Below, piece by piece: positions 35,664 through 45,002 of a DNA stretch of 64,000 nt (its first letter is position 1; the number at the start of each line of letters is the position of its first letter). The stretch is taken from assembly GCF_004023625.1 (NCBI RefSeq), contig NZ_RPDJ01000006.1:186001-250000 (forward strand). The letters run 5' to 3'. The notes under the pieces are model-generated. The model searched no databases. It was not told the origin of the DNA and saw only the letters and a list, made by a program, of their open reading frames with translations. The position numbers and the translations under genes are program-made. The DNA comes from Streptomyces cavernae. Its GTDB lineage: Bacteria > Actinomycetota > Actinomycetes > Streptomycetales > Streptomycetaceae.

Positions 35664-35693
35664 ATATTGCTCAACGTACACAGCAGATCACAA
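35664..35693 (-). promoter_or_regulatory. possible ssgA promoter
   Basis: On the minus strand TTGTGA and CAATAT are 18 bp apart, about 93 bp before the ssgA start and within the ssgR-ssgA gap. This fits a weak vegetative promoter; the SsgR site is not recognised. Confidence 0.4.
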
Positions 35694-35704
35694 GGAGTGA
35701 GTTT

Positions 35705-36487
35705 TCAGATGCCGATAGAGAGCGCGAAGGTTCCCATCAGCCTGCCGATCTCCGCCTGCAGTCGCCGTGCCGCGGGCAGCAGCCGTTCGGCCTGATGCGC
35801 CGGAAGCGAAAGCGCGATCGCCCCAGCCGTGTCCCCCGCGGTGACAGGTAGCGCGGCGCATACCGTCCCGAGTGCGTACTCCTGCCGCTCCGTGATGGGC
35901 CGCATACGCGAAATGCCGTCCAGCCGCCTCAGCAGCGCCTGGTTGTCGCGGACGGTGTACGGGGTGATCGACCGCACCGGATAGCGGTCCAGGTGGTCCC
36001 GCCGGGCCTCGTCGTCGAGCTGGTAGAGCAGACACTGGCCGATCGCGTGGGCATGCCCCGTCTCGCGGAAGTCGGCCCACTCCGCCACGGCGGGGTTGCC
36101 GGGGGTGTCGGCGACGCCCATGACGTCGATCTCTCCCTCGCGGTAGACCGCGAAGTACACGGGCACACCGATGGCGTCGCGCCAGTGGGCCAGAGCGTCG
36201 CTCAGTATGCCGCGACGTTTCTGCTGAGCCCCGTTGCCACACAGTCGTTCGGTGGCCTCACCGAGGAAGAACAGCCCCTTCTCCCGGCGTAGATAGCCCT
36301 CGTGCGTCAGGGTGCGCAGCAGGTGGTACGCCGTGGGGAGGGCGATCCCGACCTCGCGGGCCAGTTGCTTCGCCGGGGCCCCGTGCTCGTGCGCCGCGGC
36401 GGACTCCAGCAGGCGCAGTGCCCGCTGCACGGAGCCGATGAGGGTCGTGGGGTGGAGGTCGGCGGTTGTGGTTTCGGCCAGGGCCAA
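35705..36487 (-). CDS. ssgR: IclR-family activator of ssgA
   Basis: This 260-residue regulator has the IclR winged helix-turn-helix (GSVQRALRLLESAAAHEHGA, REVGIALPTAYHLLRTLTHE, YLRREKG) and a C-terminal effector domain (PVYFAVYREGEIDVMGVADT, GHAHAIGQCLLYQL). Position directly upstream of ssgA and family agree with SsgR, the positive regulator of ssgA at onset of sporulation. It has its own 205-bp upstream gap. Confidence 0.92.
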   Translation of the reverse strand: MALAETTTADLHPTTLIGSVQRALRLLESAAAHEHGAPAKQLAREVGIALPTAYHLLRTLTHEGYLRREKGLFFLGEATERLCGNGAQQKRRGILSDALAHWRDAIGVPVYFAVYREGEIDVMGVADTPGNPAVAEWADFRETGHAHAIGQCLLYQLDDEARRDHLDRYPVRSITPYTVRDNQALLRRLDGISRMRPITERQEYALGTVCAALPVTAGDTAGAIALSLPAHQAERLLPAARRLQAEIGRLMGTFALSIGI

Positions 36488-36692
36488 GGGTTACTCCGGA
36501 GCGTGTGCGGTCCCGTGCGGGGAGGCCCGGGAGGGAATGTGCGCCACACCGGGGGAGCAACCCCGCGTCGAATTCCGGACTTTAACCGCCTGTCACGGCC
36601 ACCGGTCGGCCCCGTCGGGGAAGTTCCCCCGCCCGAGGGAACTTCGGCTTCCTGTTACCGCCCACCCTTGCCTGTGCCTCCCGGGGCCCCTT

Positions 36693-36905
36693 CTACCAGT
36701 CGCTGCGCGATGAGGAGCTCGCCATGAACTTCCGCACCACGTAGATCAGTCCGCCGACGATGGCGACGAAGAGCAGCAGCTTGAAGAGCAAACCGACCAC
36801 GAATCCGACGACAGTCGCGATCATGCCGCCGAACACGACCAGCGCGATGACCGGCACCGCGACCCACTTCACCCACCACGGCATTCCCGCGAAAATCTCC
36901 CGCAT
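36693..36905 (-). CDS. small membrane protein (DUF5326-like)
   Basis: The 70-residue product starts MREIFAGMPWWVKWVAVPVI and has two hydrophobic segments (VIALVVFGGMIATVVGFVVG and LLFKLLLFVAIVGGLIYVV) ending in a short polar tail. It resembles the DUF5326 family that I recall from Streptomyces. The AAGGACAAGGACG before the ATG supports this start. Function unknown. Confidence 0.78.
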   Translation of the reverse strand: MREIFAGMPWWVKWVAVPVIALVVFGGMIATVVGFVVGLLFKLLLFVAIVGGLIYVVRKFMASSSSRSDW

Positions 36906-37063
36906 CGTCCTTGTCCTTGTCTCTCCCAGGCAGTTCTGCGTCCGACGCATCCTGCGCAACTGTGACTTCGTGCTGTCGATGCTAGGGGCCCGGTGAGATC
37001 AACAGGGGCCTCGGATCCCTTGTCAACCCCTGATCGTTCCCCTAGGGAACCCCGAGCCGCGGC

Positions 37064-37381
37064 TCAGCTCTCAGGGGGAGAGAACACCACCAGGACCCGT
37101 AGATCCTCGGTGATGTGGTGGAACTTGTGTGCGACGCCGGCCGGGACGTAGACGACGCTGCCGCGCGCCACCTGCGTGGTCTCCATTCCGACCGTGATCG
37201 AGGCCCGTCCGCTGACGACGAAGTACACCTCGTCCTGCCGGTGTGGGTTCTGCGGGTCTGGCTGGCCCGCGTTGAGTGCGTAGAGGCCGACCGACATGTT
37301 CCTCTCCCGCAGGAACTGCAGGTAGGCACCGTCGTTGGCGGCGCGTTCCGCCTCCAGTTCGTCCAACCGGAATGCCTTCAT
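37064..37381 (-). CDS. cupin-domain protein
   Basis: This 105-residue single cupin has the metal-site motifs: HRQDEVYFVVSGRASITVGM (a variant of G(X)5HXH) and PAGVAHKFHHI. The ATG at 37381 gives MKAFRLDELEAERAAND; the frame extends 19 codons upstream with no gain in family similarity. It is divergent from the holin-like gene with 57 bp between. The substrate is unknown. Confidence 0.85.
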   Translation of the reverse strand: MKAFRLDELEAERAANDGAYLQFLRERNMSVGLYALNAGQPDPQNPHRQDEVYFVVSGRASITVGMETTQVARGSVVYVPAGVAHKFHHITEDLRVLVVFSPPES

Positions 37382-37438
37382 CAGCCTCGTCCGCCTCGCC
37401 TGTATCCGTAGCCGATCTCGTCTGCCACGATCAGACAC

Positions 37439-37816
37439 ATGAAGAATTTCCTAGTCAAGACGATCGCCAACGCGGGGGCCCTGGCCGTCGCCGTGTGGGT
37501 GCTGGACAAGATCACCCTGACGGGTGACAGCGCCGGCAAGGAGATCGGCACGCTGATCGTCGTCGCGCTGCTGTTCGGTCTGGTGAACTTCCTGGTCAAA
37601 CCGATCGTGAAGGTCCTCACCTTCCCGTTGTTCGTCCTGACGCTGGGCCTGATAACCCTGGTGGTCAACGCCCTGATGCTGCTGCTCACGTCCTGGCTGG
37701 CGGGCGTGCTCGACCTGAGCTTCCACGTCGAGGGCTTCTGGACCGCGGTCGTCGGCGGTCTGATCATCTCCGTCGTCTCCTGGGCGCTGCACGTCGTGCT
37801 GCCCGACGAGGACTGA
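37439..37816 (+). CDS. phage-holin-family / YvlD-like membrane protein
   Basis: This 125-residue protein has four hydrophobic helices and the family signature GLVNFLVKPIVKVLTFPLFV followed by LGLITLVVNALMLLLTSWLA. The family (PF04020-like) is chromosomal despite its name and has no assigned role. It is followed directly, without a gap, by the phosphatase gene, so the two are likely co-transcribed. Confidence 0.86.
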   Translation: MKNFLVKTIANAGALAVAVWVLDKITLTGDSAGKEIGTLIVVALLFGLVNFLVKPIVKVLTFPLFVLTLGLITLVVNALMLLLTSWLAGVLDLSFHVEGFWTAVVGGLIISVVSWALHVVLPDED

Positions 37817-38323
37817 GTGTCCCCGATGTCCTTCCACGTCTGTTTCGTCTGCACCGGCAACATCTGCCGTTCACCGATGGCCGAATCCGTCTTCCGCGCA
37901 CGGATCGAGGAGGCGGGGCTCGAGAGCCTGGTCGAGGTCGACAGCGCGGGAACCGGAGGCTGGCACGAGGGCGACGGAGCCGACCCGCGCGCCGTCGCCG
38001 TCCTGGAGGCGAACGGCTACGGCGGCGCTCACACCGCCCGCCAGTTCCACGCCGAGTGGTTCTCCCGCCTCGACCTGGTGATCGCCCTGGACTCGGGCCA
38101 TCTGCGCGCCCTGCGCCGCCTTGCCCCCACTCCGGCGGACGCCGACAAGGTCCGGCTGCTGCGCTCCTACGACCCGGCCGCCACCCCGGACCACGACCTC
38201 GACGTTCCGGACCCCTATTACGGGGACATGGACGGCTTCGAGGAGTGTCTTGAAATGGTGGAGGCGGCGAGCGACGGCCTGCTCGCCGCGGTACGGGACC
38301 AAGTGGAGGGACAGGCGGCATGA
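37817..38323 (+). CDS. low-molecular-weight protein-tyrosine phosphatase
   Basis: This 168-residue enzyme has the CX5R catalytic loop in VCFVCTGNICRSPMAESVF and the general-acid Asp in DVPDPYYGDMDGFEECL. These match the LMW-PTP family, whose Streptomyces member PtpA affects antibiotic output. GTG 37817 is used; ATG 37826 is possible. The stop overlaps the next gene by 4 bp (ATGA). Confidence 0.93.
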   Translation: MSPMSFHVCFVCTGNICRSPMAESVFRARIEEAGLESLVEVDSAGTGGWHEGDGADPRAVAVLEANGYGGAHTARQFHAEWFSRLDLVIALDSGHLRALRRLAPTPADADKVRLLRSYDPAATPDHDLDVPDPYYGDMDGFEECLEMVEAASDGLLAAVRDQVEGQAA

Positions 38324-39498
38324 CGTCCGGGGAATTCGGTGCCAGGGCTGGCGGCGGAAAACGGATCGGCGACGGCACACGCGCTGTGCGGGCCGGGCTT
38401 CCGGAACCCGTCAAGCACGAACCGGCCCTCCCCGGCCCTGTCTTCGCCGCCCACTTCCACCTCCCCGGCGAACCCACCGGCGGCTATGCCTACGGGCGCG
38501 ACGAGAACCCCACCTGGACCCATCTGGAGCGGGCCGTCAGCGAGTTGGAGGCCCCCGGACAGGACGGCGTCGAGACCCTGGCCTTCGCCTCCGGGATGGC
38601 CGCCGTCTCGGCCGTCGTCTTCTCCCAATTGCGCGCCGGCGATGCCGTGGTCCTGCCCGGCGACGGATACCAGGCGCTGCCCCTGCTCCGGGAGCAGCTC
38701 ACCGCTTACGGGATCGAGGTGCGCACCGCGCCGACCGCGGGTGACGCCCAGCTCGAGGTCCTCGACGGCGCCGACCTGCTGTGGATCGAGACCCCGTCGA
38801 ATCCCGGGCTCGACGTGTGCGACGTTCGACGGCTCGCCGCGGCGGCGCACGCTCAGGGCGCCCTCGTCGCCGTGGACAACACCCTGGCGACTCCGCTCGG
38901 CCAGCGGCCCCTCGAACTGGGAGCCGACTTCACCGTCGCCAGCGGTACCAAGATGCTGACCGGGCACGGAGACCTCCTGCTGGGGTACGTCACCGGCCAC
39001 GACGCCGACCGGATGGCCGCTGTCCGGCGCTGGCGCAAGATCGCCGGGGCGATCCCGGGTCCCATGGAAGCCTGGCTCGCGCACCGCTCGCTGGCCACCC
39101 TCCAGCTGCGCGCCGACCGGCAGACCGCCAACGCCCTGGCGCTCGCCGAGGCCCTGCGTGACCGGCCCGACGTCGTGACCGCGGTGCGCTATCCGGGGCT
39201 GCACGGCGACCCGTCGTACGAGATCGCTTCGAAGCAGATGGAGCGTTACGGGTGCGTGGTGTCGTTCTCGTTGCCCGCACGCGCGCGTGCCGAGCGTTTT
39301 CTCGACGCGCTGCGGCTGGTGGACGACGCGACGAGTTTCGGCGGGGTGCGATCCACCGCCGAACGACGTCGCCGGTGGGGCGGGGACGCGGTGCCGGAGG
39401 GCTTCATCCGGCTCTCGGCCGGGATCGAGGACCCGCAGGACCTCGTGGCGGATGTCCTGCGTGCGCTGGACGAATCGGCTCAGGTGACGGATTCCTGA
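38320..39498 (+). CDS. cystathionine gamma-lyase-like PLP enzyme
   Basis: This 392-residue protein belongs to the Cys/Met metabolism PLP family: ENPTWTHLERAVSELE, FASGMAAVSAVVFSQLRAGD, WIETPSNPGLDV and the PLP lysine in VASGTKMLTGHGDLLLGYVT. Relatives cleave cystathionine or make it from homoserine esters. The Lys context and GGVRST tail fit cystathionine gamma-lyase. It is translationally coupled to the phosphatase gene. Confidence 0.9.
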   Translation: MTSGEFGARAGGGKRIGDGTRAVRAGLPEPVKHEPALPGPVFAAHFHLPGEPTGGYAYGRDENPTWTHLERAVSELEAPGQDGVETLAFASGMAAVSAVVFSQLRAGDAVVLPGDGYQALPLLREQLTAYGIEVRTAPTAGDAQLEVLDGADLLWIETPSNPGLDVCDVRRLAAAAHAQGALVAVDNTLATPLGQRPLELGADFTVASGTKMLTGHGDLLLGYVTGHDADRMAAVRRWRKIAGAIPGPMEAWLAHRSLATLQLRADRQTANALALAEALRDRPDVVTAVRYPGLHGDPSYEIASKQMERYGCVVSFSLPARARAERFLDALRLVDDATSFGGVRSTAERRRRWGGDAVPEGFIRLSAGIEDPQDLVADVLRALDESAQVTDS

Positions 39499-39687
39499 GC
39501 ACCGGCGGCGTCTGGCGAGGCCGACGGGCTGTCAGCGGCAGGAAGCGGGACCGACGCCGCAGCGTGTGGCGGACGGTCCGAGCCTCCCCCCTCGTGGCTC
39601 GGACCGTCCCGGTTCCGCGCGCGAAGAACCGCCCGTACAAGGCTAGTTGACTCTGTGTCAGTGTCCAATCACAGTAGCGACAGAGAC

Positions 39688-39705
39688 CTATCGACTTATT
39701 TATAG
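39688..39705. promoter_or_regulatory. possible promoter/operator of the LysR gene
   Basis: CTAT-N10-ATAG is a small inverted repeat, and TATAGT (39701-39706) could be a -10 box. It lies about 50 bp before the LysR start in an AT-rich island. Another -35-like TTGACT lies near 39648. Confidence 0.35.
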
Positions 39706-39753
39706 TTGGGCGCGGTCGCGGGGGCCGGAGGGACGGGGAAGGGATCAGGCACC

Positions 39754-40659
39754 ATGGATCTGGCCTTGCTGCGCACGTTCGTGACCGTGCACCGGGCCGG
39801 CTCCTTCACGCGTGCCGCCGCGTTGCTTGGCCTCTCACAACCCGCGGTCACCTCGCAGATCCGCACCCTGGAGCGGCAACTCGGTCGGCCGCTGTTCCTG
39901 CGCCAGGCCCGCGGGGTGACTCCGACGTCGATCGGCGACGAACTCGCTCACAAGGCCGCGCCGCATCTCGACGCCTTGGTGGAGATCGCCGAGACCGGGA
40001 TCGACGACGACTCCTTCTTACGCACCCTGCACCTCGCCGGGCCGCCTGAGTTCACCGCCGAACGCGCCGTGCCCGCACTCACCTCGCTCACTGGCGACGA
40101 CGGTCAGGGGTTCGCCCTGCGCGCCTCCTTCGGAAACGCCGAGGAAACCCTCGAGGGACTCGCCGCGGGGCACCATGATCTGGCCATCACCACAGCCCAG
40201 CCACGTGGCGCACTGCTCACGGCGACTGCGCTCTGCGACGAAGAGCACGTCCTGGTGGCCGCCCCGCGTTGGGTCGCCCGCCTCGGCTCCACAAAGCTGC
40301 GCCGCAAGGGCGCCCAGGCTCTGAAGGACCTGCCGGTGGTCGAGGTCCATGAGTCATTGCCGTTCGTCTCCCGCTACTGGGCCACCGTCTTCGACTCCCG
40401 TCCATCCGCCTCGGGCACCGTCATCGTGCCGGATCTTCGTGCGGTCCTCGCCTGCGCCGTCAAAGGGGCCGGGCTGGCCGTACTGCCCCGCTATCTGTGC
40501 GCGCCCGCGCTGGAGCGCGGCGAGGTCGCGGAACTGCTGGATCCCCCCGTTCCGCCGCTTCGCACTTACTTCCTGGTGGTGCGCACGGGCACACTGGCCA
40601 TGCCACATATCGCGCGGGCGCACGAATGGCTGCTGCGCGCCGCCGTCACCTGGAGTTGA
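39754..40659 (+). CDS. LysR-family transcriptional regulator
   Basis: The ATG at 39754 gives the typical LysR opening MDLALLRTFVTVHRAGSFTR with SQPAVTSQIRTLERQLGRPL completing the helix-turn-helix. The C-terminal domain is of the periplasmic-binding fold. The 301 residues are normal for the family. The neighbours are a cystathionine lyase and a Nudix gene; no target can be read. Confidence 0.9.
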   Translation: MDLALLRTFVTVHRAGSFTRAAALLGLSQPAVTSQIRTLERQLGRPLFLRQARGVTPTSIGDELAHKAAPHLDALVEIAETGIDDDSFLRTLHLAGPPEFTAERAVPALTSLTGDDGQGFALRASFGNAEETLEGLAAGHHDLAITTAQPRGALLTATALCDEEHVLVAAPRWVARLGSTKLRRKGAQALKDLPVVEVHESLPFVSRYWATVFDSRPSASGTVIVPDLRAVLACAVKGAGLAVLPRYLCAPALERGEVAELLDPPVPPLRTYFLVVRTGTLAMPHIARAHEWLLRAAVTWS

Positions 40660-40685
40660 CCGGCGCCCCCGCGAGTGTTCGCGAT

Positions 40686-40699
40686 GTTTCACGTGGAAC
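40686..40699. promoter_or_regulatory. parS site between the LysR and Nudix genes
   Basis: GTTTCACGTGGAAC differs from consensus by one base. It lies in the 61-bp gap and ends 21 bp before the Nudix start. Confidence 0.87.
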
Positions 40700-40720
40700 C
40701 AGGAAGGCCACATTTCTCCC

Positions 40721-41203
40721 ATGACCGTCCGACCCGTGGTCAAGCGCACCGCACGCGCAATCCTGCTCGATGGCGACGATCTGATCCTGATCAAACGGAC
40801 GAAGCCCGGCGTCGATCCCTACTGGGTCACTCCTGGAGGCGGGGTCGAACCGGACGACGCGACCGTCGTCGACGCACTCCACCGTGAAGTGCACGAGGAA
40901 CTCGGTGCCAAGATCGTCGATGTCGTCCCCTGTTTCGTCGACACGGTCGAGCACATCGGTGAGGACGGCGGAGCGACCGGTGTGAAGGTGCAGCACTTCT
41001 TCGTCTGCCGCCTGGAGTCCATCGACACGGCGCTGCGCCACGGCCCGGAGGTCGAGGAACCGTCCGGCGAGTACGAGATAGTGCGGGTGCCGTTCACCCG
41101 GGTCGGAATCGCCTCGGTCCATCTGGTGCCCCTGTCGCTTCGGCACTATCTCGACGGCAACATCGAGGGCGTAAGGGCGCTGCACGCCCCCGACCTGGGA
41201 TGA
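40721..41203 (+). CDS. Nudix hydrolase
   Basis: This 160-residue protein has the Nudix box in GGGVEPDDATVVDALHREVH followed by EELGAKI (GX5EX7REVxEELGA form). The start of the domain, RTARAILLDGDDLILIKRT, is typical. It should hydrolyse a nucleoside diphosphate linked to some group X, such as an oxidised nucleotide; the substrate is unknown. Confidence 0.92.
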   Translation: MTVRPVVKRTARAILLDGDDLILIKRTKPGVDPYWVTPGGGVEPDDATVVDALHREVHEELGAKIVDVVPCFVDTVEHIGEDGGATGVKVQHFFVCRLESIDTALRHGPEVEEPSGEYEIVRVPFTRVGIASVHLVPLSLRHYLDGNIEGVRALHAPDLG

Positions 41204-41219
41204 GGCTCTGAACGCGCGG

Positions 41220-43019
41220 CTAGGGCTCCAGCCCGACCAGTTCCTCCACCGCGTCATGGCGAATCCGCTGCGGCGCGACGCCCGCCTCCCGCAGGGCCGT
41301 CACCCCGTTGCGGATCATGCCGGGCGGGCCGGAGAGATAGGCGTCGTACTCGTGCCACGGCCCGTACTGCCGCACGGCATCCGGGAGCTGGAGATGGGCC
41401 TGCTGGTCGACGACCGGGCGTACAGCGAGCCACGAGTGGCTCTGCTGGAGCCGGAGCATGGTGTCGATGTCATACAGGTCGACGTCGGTGCGGGCGCCGT
41501 AGAAGACCTCCACGGGGCGCCTCGTCCCGTGCTCGGCGATGTCCTCGACGAGTGCCTTGATGGGCGCTATCCCGGTGCCGCCGCCCAGGCAGAGCAGTCC
41601 GCTGCCGCTGTTGTGGTCCACGGTCATCGAGCCGCCCGGCGGGCCGAGCCGGATGACGTCGCCGGGGCGGGCCCGGTGCACCAGCGCGTTGGAGACCCAG
41701 CCCGCCGGGATCGCCTTGACGTGGAACGACAGCAGCCCGTCGGAACGGGGTGCGGCGGCGAAGGAGTAGTGCCGCCATATGCGCGGCCACCAGGGCGTCT
41801 CCAGGCTGGTGTACTGACCGGCGAGGAAGGGGTACGGCTGATCGGGGCGGACGGAGATGATCGCGACGTCAGGGGTTCTCAGCTCGTGCGAGACGACTTC
41901 GGCGTGCCACCAGGCAGGGGCAGTCAGCTCATCCTCTGCCGCTGAGTCGATCATCACCTGCGAGATCGTCGTGTACGCCCGGACCCACGCGGCTTCCGTT
42001 TCCTCGTCCCACACCGCCGACGCATATCTGCTCAGGGCTCCGATCAGGCACTCACCGACGGCCGGGTAGTGCTCGGCCCGGGTCCCGTACTTGCGATGAC
42101 CTCGGCCGAGGTTCTTCAGATAGGCGACGAGCACCTCGGTGTTGTCGATGTGCTCGGACGCTGTCATCAGTGCCTTGAGGAGCCGGTCGCGCTGGGTGTC
42201 CATGGCGGCCGGGAACAGTGATCGCAGATCCGGGTGGCGCACGAAGAGAAGGGCGTAGAAGTACGAGGTGACCTTGTCGGCGACGGGACCGATCTCGGCC
42301 ATGGTTCGGCGGATGAGGATGGCATCCGGAGAAGCGTCCACCGTGCTCTCGAAGCCTGGGGCCGAATCGGGGTAGGGCGCGGTTCCGGAGGCTGGGTCCG
42401 CAGGCTCGGTCTGCGCCTGTGTACCGGGCTGTCCGGCGCCGTCGTCAGGCCGTGAGGTGGGTGCCGGCACGGTCTGTGTCTCTGCGGCCTGCATGGGCGT
42501 GGGCGTGGGCGCCGCGGACACGGGCCCCGAGTGCCAGGCGTGTCCGGACGCCGCAGACATAGGGCCCGAGTGCCAGGCGTGCCCCCCCGACGCCGCGGAT
42601 ACGGACAGCGACTCGGAGGTCTGCTGCGGGGCCTGTTCCTGGGCTGCCAGGGACGGAGCCAGGGGCTGCTGAGGCTCGGCCAGGGGCGAGTCGGCCCGTG
42701 CCGGACCGCTTTGGAAGGGGGATGGCTGTGGGGAGGGCGCCTCGGGCGCAGGCGCCGGGCGTGGCGTCTCAGGTGCTGGGCGGGACGGCTCGGCCGGCTC
42801 CGTGGCGGGATCGGCCGTCGGCGGTATTCGCTGCGTCGCACCGCTGTCTTTGGAGGCGGGCCGACCCACCGGACGCATGGAAGCCAGCCGGTTGCCCTCC
42901 GCCGTCTCCTGGCCCCCGCCCGTCGGCGTGTCCGGCTGTTTGCGCGGCTTGAACCAGCCGCTCCCGCCGTTACCGCCGGAACTGCCGTTGTCGGCCGACG
43001 CGGTGGTCGGAGCGTCCAT
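41220..43019 (-). CDS. flavohemoprotein-type globin-FAD/NAD oxidoreductase with long disordered N-terminus
   Basis: This 599-residue protein has about 290 Pro/Ala/Ser-rich residues, then a globin domain (residues about 290-420) with proximal His in GRGHRKYGTRAEHY and a B10 Tyr in VTSYFYALLF. An FAD domain (RHYSFAAAP) and an NAD(P) domain (GGGTGIAPIKALVED) follow. This layout resembles bacterial flavohemoglobin, which turns nitric oxide to nitrate. The disordered part includes a tandem peptide repeat (SAASGHAWHSGP). The ATG at 43019 is the likely start; ATG 43040 is an alternative. Confidence 0.9.
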   Translation of the reverse strand: MDAPTTASADNGSSGGNGGSGWFKPRKQPDTPTGGGQETAEGNRLASMRPVGRPASKDSGATQRIPPTADPATEPAEPSRPAPETPRPAPAPEAPSPQPSPFQSGPARADSPLAEPQQPLAPSLAAQEQAPQQTSESLSVSAASGGHAWHSGPMSAASGHAWHSGPVSAAPTPTPMQAAETQTVPAPTSRPDDGAGQPGTQAQTEPADPASGTAPYPDSAPGFESTVDASPDAILIRRTMAEIGPVADKVTSYFYALLFVRHPDLRSLFPAAMDTQRDRLLKALMTASEHIDNTEVLVAYLKNLGRGHRKYGTRAEHYPAVGECLIGALSRYASAVWDEETEAAWVRAYTTISQVMIDSAAEDELTAPAWWHAEVVSHELRTPDVAIISVRPDQPYPFLAGQYTSLETPWWPRIWRHYSFAAAPRSDGLLSFHVKAIPAGWVSNALVHRARPGDVIRLGPPGGSMTVDHNSGSGLLCLGGGTGIAPIKALVEDIAEHGTRRPVEVFYGARTDVDLYDIDTMLRLQQSHSWLAVRPVVDQQAHLQLPDAVRQYGPWHEYDAYLSGPPGMIRNGVTALREAGVAPQRIRHDAVEELVGLEP

Positions 43020-43597
43020 GTTGTGCCTCGCCTCGAACATCTTTCGGTCGGTCTGCGCACTTTCGCTCGGAAGGTGCCTGCTTACCCTGAGGACGGCTGG
43101 CTTCCCGCGTATGTTCCTGTGGCCGATGCGGCCATATTGAACCCTGTATTCCCGCCCCCTACGGACAAGTAGGACGGGAATGTGACATTGGCCGCAGTGC
43201 ACTCACCGGAGCATCCCACCCTGGCCGAGGCACGGACGGCATAACGGGAAGTACCGGTCGTCGATCTCTCCGTCCCGTTAGGCTGCAACAACGCGTGCTC
43301 CGCATCGAGGAGTGGGGTGCACCACGCCGGACACGAACCGGAGTCGACCCTACCGGCAGGCGCCTGACACACAAGTCCCCCCTCCTCGACCGAGAATTGG
43401 CAGCGCCGCCCCGGCAATTCCTTCAATTCCTGGACATGACCCGGTAGTCGCCCCTTCTCCATGGAGAACCGCGTGTTTCACGTGAAACGCCGCTTCAGCC
43501 TCAGCGCCTGCAGCACTCCCACAAGGTGGCTAAAAGCTCATAGGTCTCACAGCAAAGCGCTGGACGCCAAGGCGCTCGGTCGGACAGCCTGACCTGC
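43020..43597. other. intergenic region with a parS site
   Basis: This 578-bp divergent gap separates the flavohemoprotein and a GNAT gene. It holds one parS site. Open frames on the minus strand (43082-43462) have no recognisable product. Confidence 0.55.
43475..43488. promoter_or_regulatory. parS site
   Basis: GTTTCACGTGAAAC, an exact consensus match in the flavohemoprotein-GNAT gap. Confidence 0.92.
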
Positions 43598-44464
43598 GTG
43601 TCGACACCCTCTCTCGCAGCTCTGCCCATCCGCCGACTGACGCCACGCGATCTCAGCGCGTGCGCCGATCTCTCTCAGAACCGGGGCTGGCCCCGTGAAG
43701 AGCACAAGTGGGGGCTGCTCCTCGCGGCCGGAAAGGGCTATGGCATCGACGACCCCGCCGGCGGACTGGTGGCCGCCTGCACCCTGACCTCGTATGGCTC
43801 CCCCGAGCGGCCGGAACTGGGTGCCATCGGCATGGTGCTGGTCGCCGAACGTCATGCCCGGCGGGGCGTCGGTCGCCGCCTCATGCGGCACGTCATCGGG
43901 GAAATGGGCACGACACCCCTGACCCTGCATGCGACACCGAACGGGCGACCGCTCTACGAGGAACTGGGATTCAAGGTCATCGGTCATGCGGAGATGGTCC
44001 GCGGACACTTCAAGCCCCGAGGGCGGAAACCAGAGGTCGCCACCCGCCCGGCCACGGCCGAGGACCTGCAAGCGATTCTCCGGCTCGACACGGAGGTCTT
44101 CGGCACCGACCGCACCCACATGATCACGCGGCTGCCCGCCTTCGCCGATCAACTACGGGTCGCCGAGAATGACGGCCAGGTCATCGGATACGCGGCTGCC
44201 TGGCCCAATATGACCAACCAAGTCGTTGGCCCACTGATCGCTCGTGACACGGAGGCAGCCAAAGCCCTCATCGTTTCGCTCGCCGCCCACACCGACCGTC
44301 TGATGCGCACCGACATCGACGTCCGGCACGAGGAATTGCTGGCGTGGGTGAAGGAGCACGGGCTGGCTTACGAGAGCGGCAACGCGGTGATGACGTATGG
44401 AATTGCCGAACTGCCGGGTGACTGGACCCGCCGCTTCGCGCCCCTGACGGTGGCGGCGGGCTGA
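43598..44464 (+). CDS. GNAT-family N-acetyltransferase with two GNAT-like halves
   Basis: The GTG at 43598 begins a 288-residue protein. The N-terminal half has a full acetyl-CoA binding motif (IGMVLVAERHARRGVGRRLM). The C-terminal half, beginning VATRPATAEDLQAILRLDTE, looks like a second, more diverged acetyltransferase domain (YAAAWPNMTNQVVGPLIARD). Such tandem GNATs exist in other actinobacteria. The acceptor is unknown. Confidence 0.85.
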   Translation: MSTPSLAALPIRRLTPRDLSACADLSQNRGWPREEHKWGLLLAAGKGYGIDDPAGGLVAACTLTSYGSPERPELGAIGMVLVAERHARRGVGRRLMRHVIGEMGTTPLTLHATPNGRPLYEELGFKVIGHAEMVRGHFKPRGRKPEVATRPATAEDLQAILRLDTEVFGTDRTHMITRLPAFADQLRVAENDGQVIGYAAAWPNMTNQVVGPLIARDTEAAKALIVSLAAHTDRLMRTDIDVRHEELLAWVKEHGLAYESGNAVMTYGIAELPGDWTRRFAPLTVAAG

Positions 44465-44531
44465 GGCCGGTCATACGAGGTCGGCAGCCTCACGTGGTGA
44501 GTCGTGCAGGTGGCCTGGATAGGGTCCAGTC

Positions 44532-44984
44532 ATGGGAGATCTTGAAATACGAGCCGCTGCTCCGGACGACCTACCCGCCATCGTGGAGATGCTGGCGGAC
44601 GACCCCCTCGGCGCCCAGCGTGAATCCCCAGATGACCTCACTCCCTACCGAGGGGCCTTGGAACGGCTGGCCGACGACCCGAACCAGCACCTGGTTGTCG
44701 CCGTCCGCGAAGGGCGAGTGGTGGGCACACTGCAGCTCACGATCATCCCAGGACTCTCCCGCCGCGGCGCCACACGCTCGATCATCGAGGGAGTTCGTGT
44801 CCACGCGGATGAAAGGGGCAGCGGACTCGGCACTCTCTTCATCGAATGGGCGATTGACGAGTCCCGGCGTCAGGGTTGCCAACTCGTGCAGTTGACTTCC
44901 GACGCCACCCGGACCGACGCCCATCGTTTCTACGAGCGTCTCGGATTCGTGGCCTCGCATGTGGGCTTCAAACTGCAACTTTGA
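44532..44984 (+). CDS. GNAT-family N-acetyltransferase
   Basis: This 150-residue single-domain protein starts MGDLEIRAAAPDDLPAIVEM. Its acetyl-CoA motif is IEGVRVHADERGSGLGTLFI and the C-terminal RTDAHRFYERLGF is standard. It follows the two-domain GNAT gene by 67 bp. Substrate unknown. Confidence 0.88.
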   Translation: MGDLEIRAAAPDDLPAIVEMLADDPLGAQRESPDDLTPYRGALERLADDPNQHLVVAVREGRVVGTLQLTIIPGLSRRGATRSIIEGVRVHADERGSGLGTLFIEWAIDESRRQGCQLVQLTSDATRTDAHRFYERLGFVASHVGFKLQL

Positions 44985-45002
44985 GCACATGTTGCACCCG
45001 CT

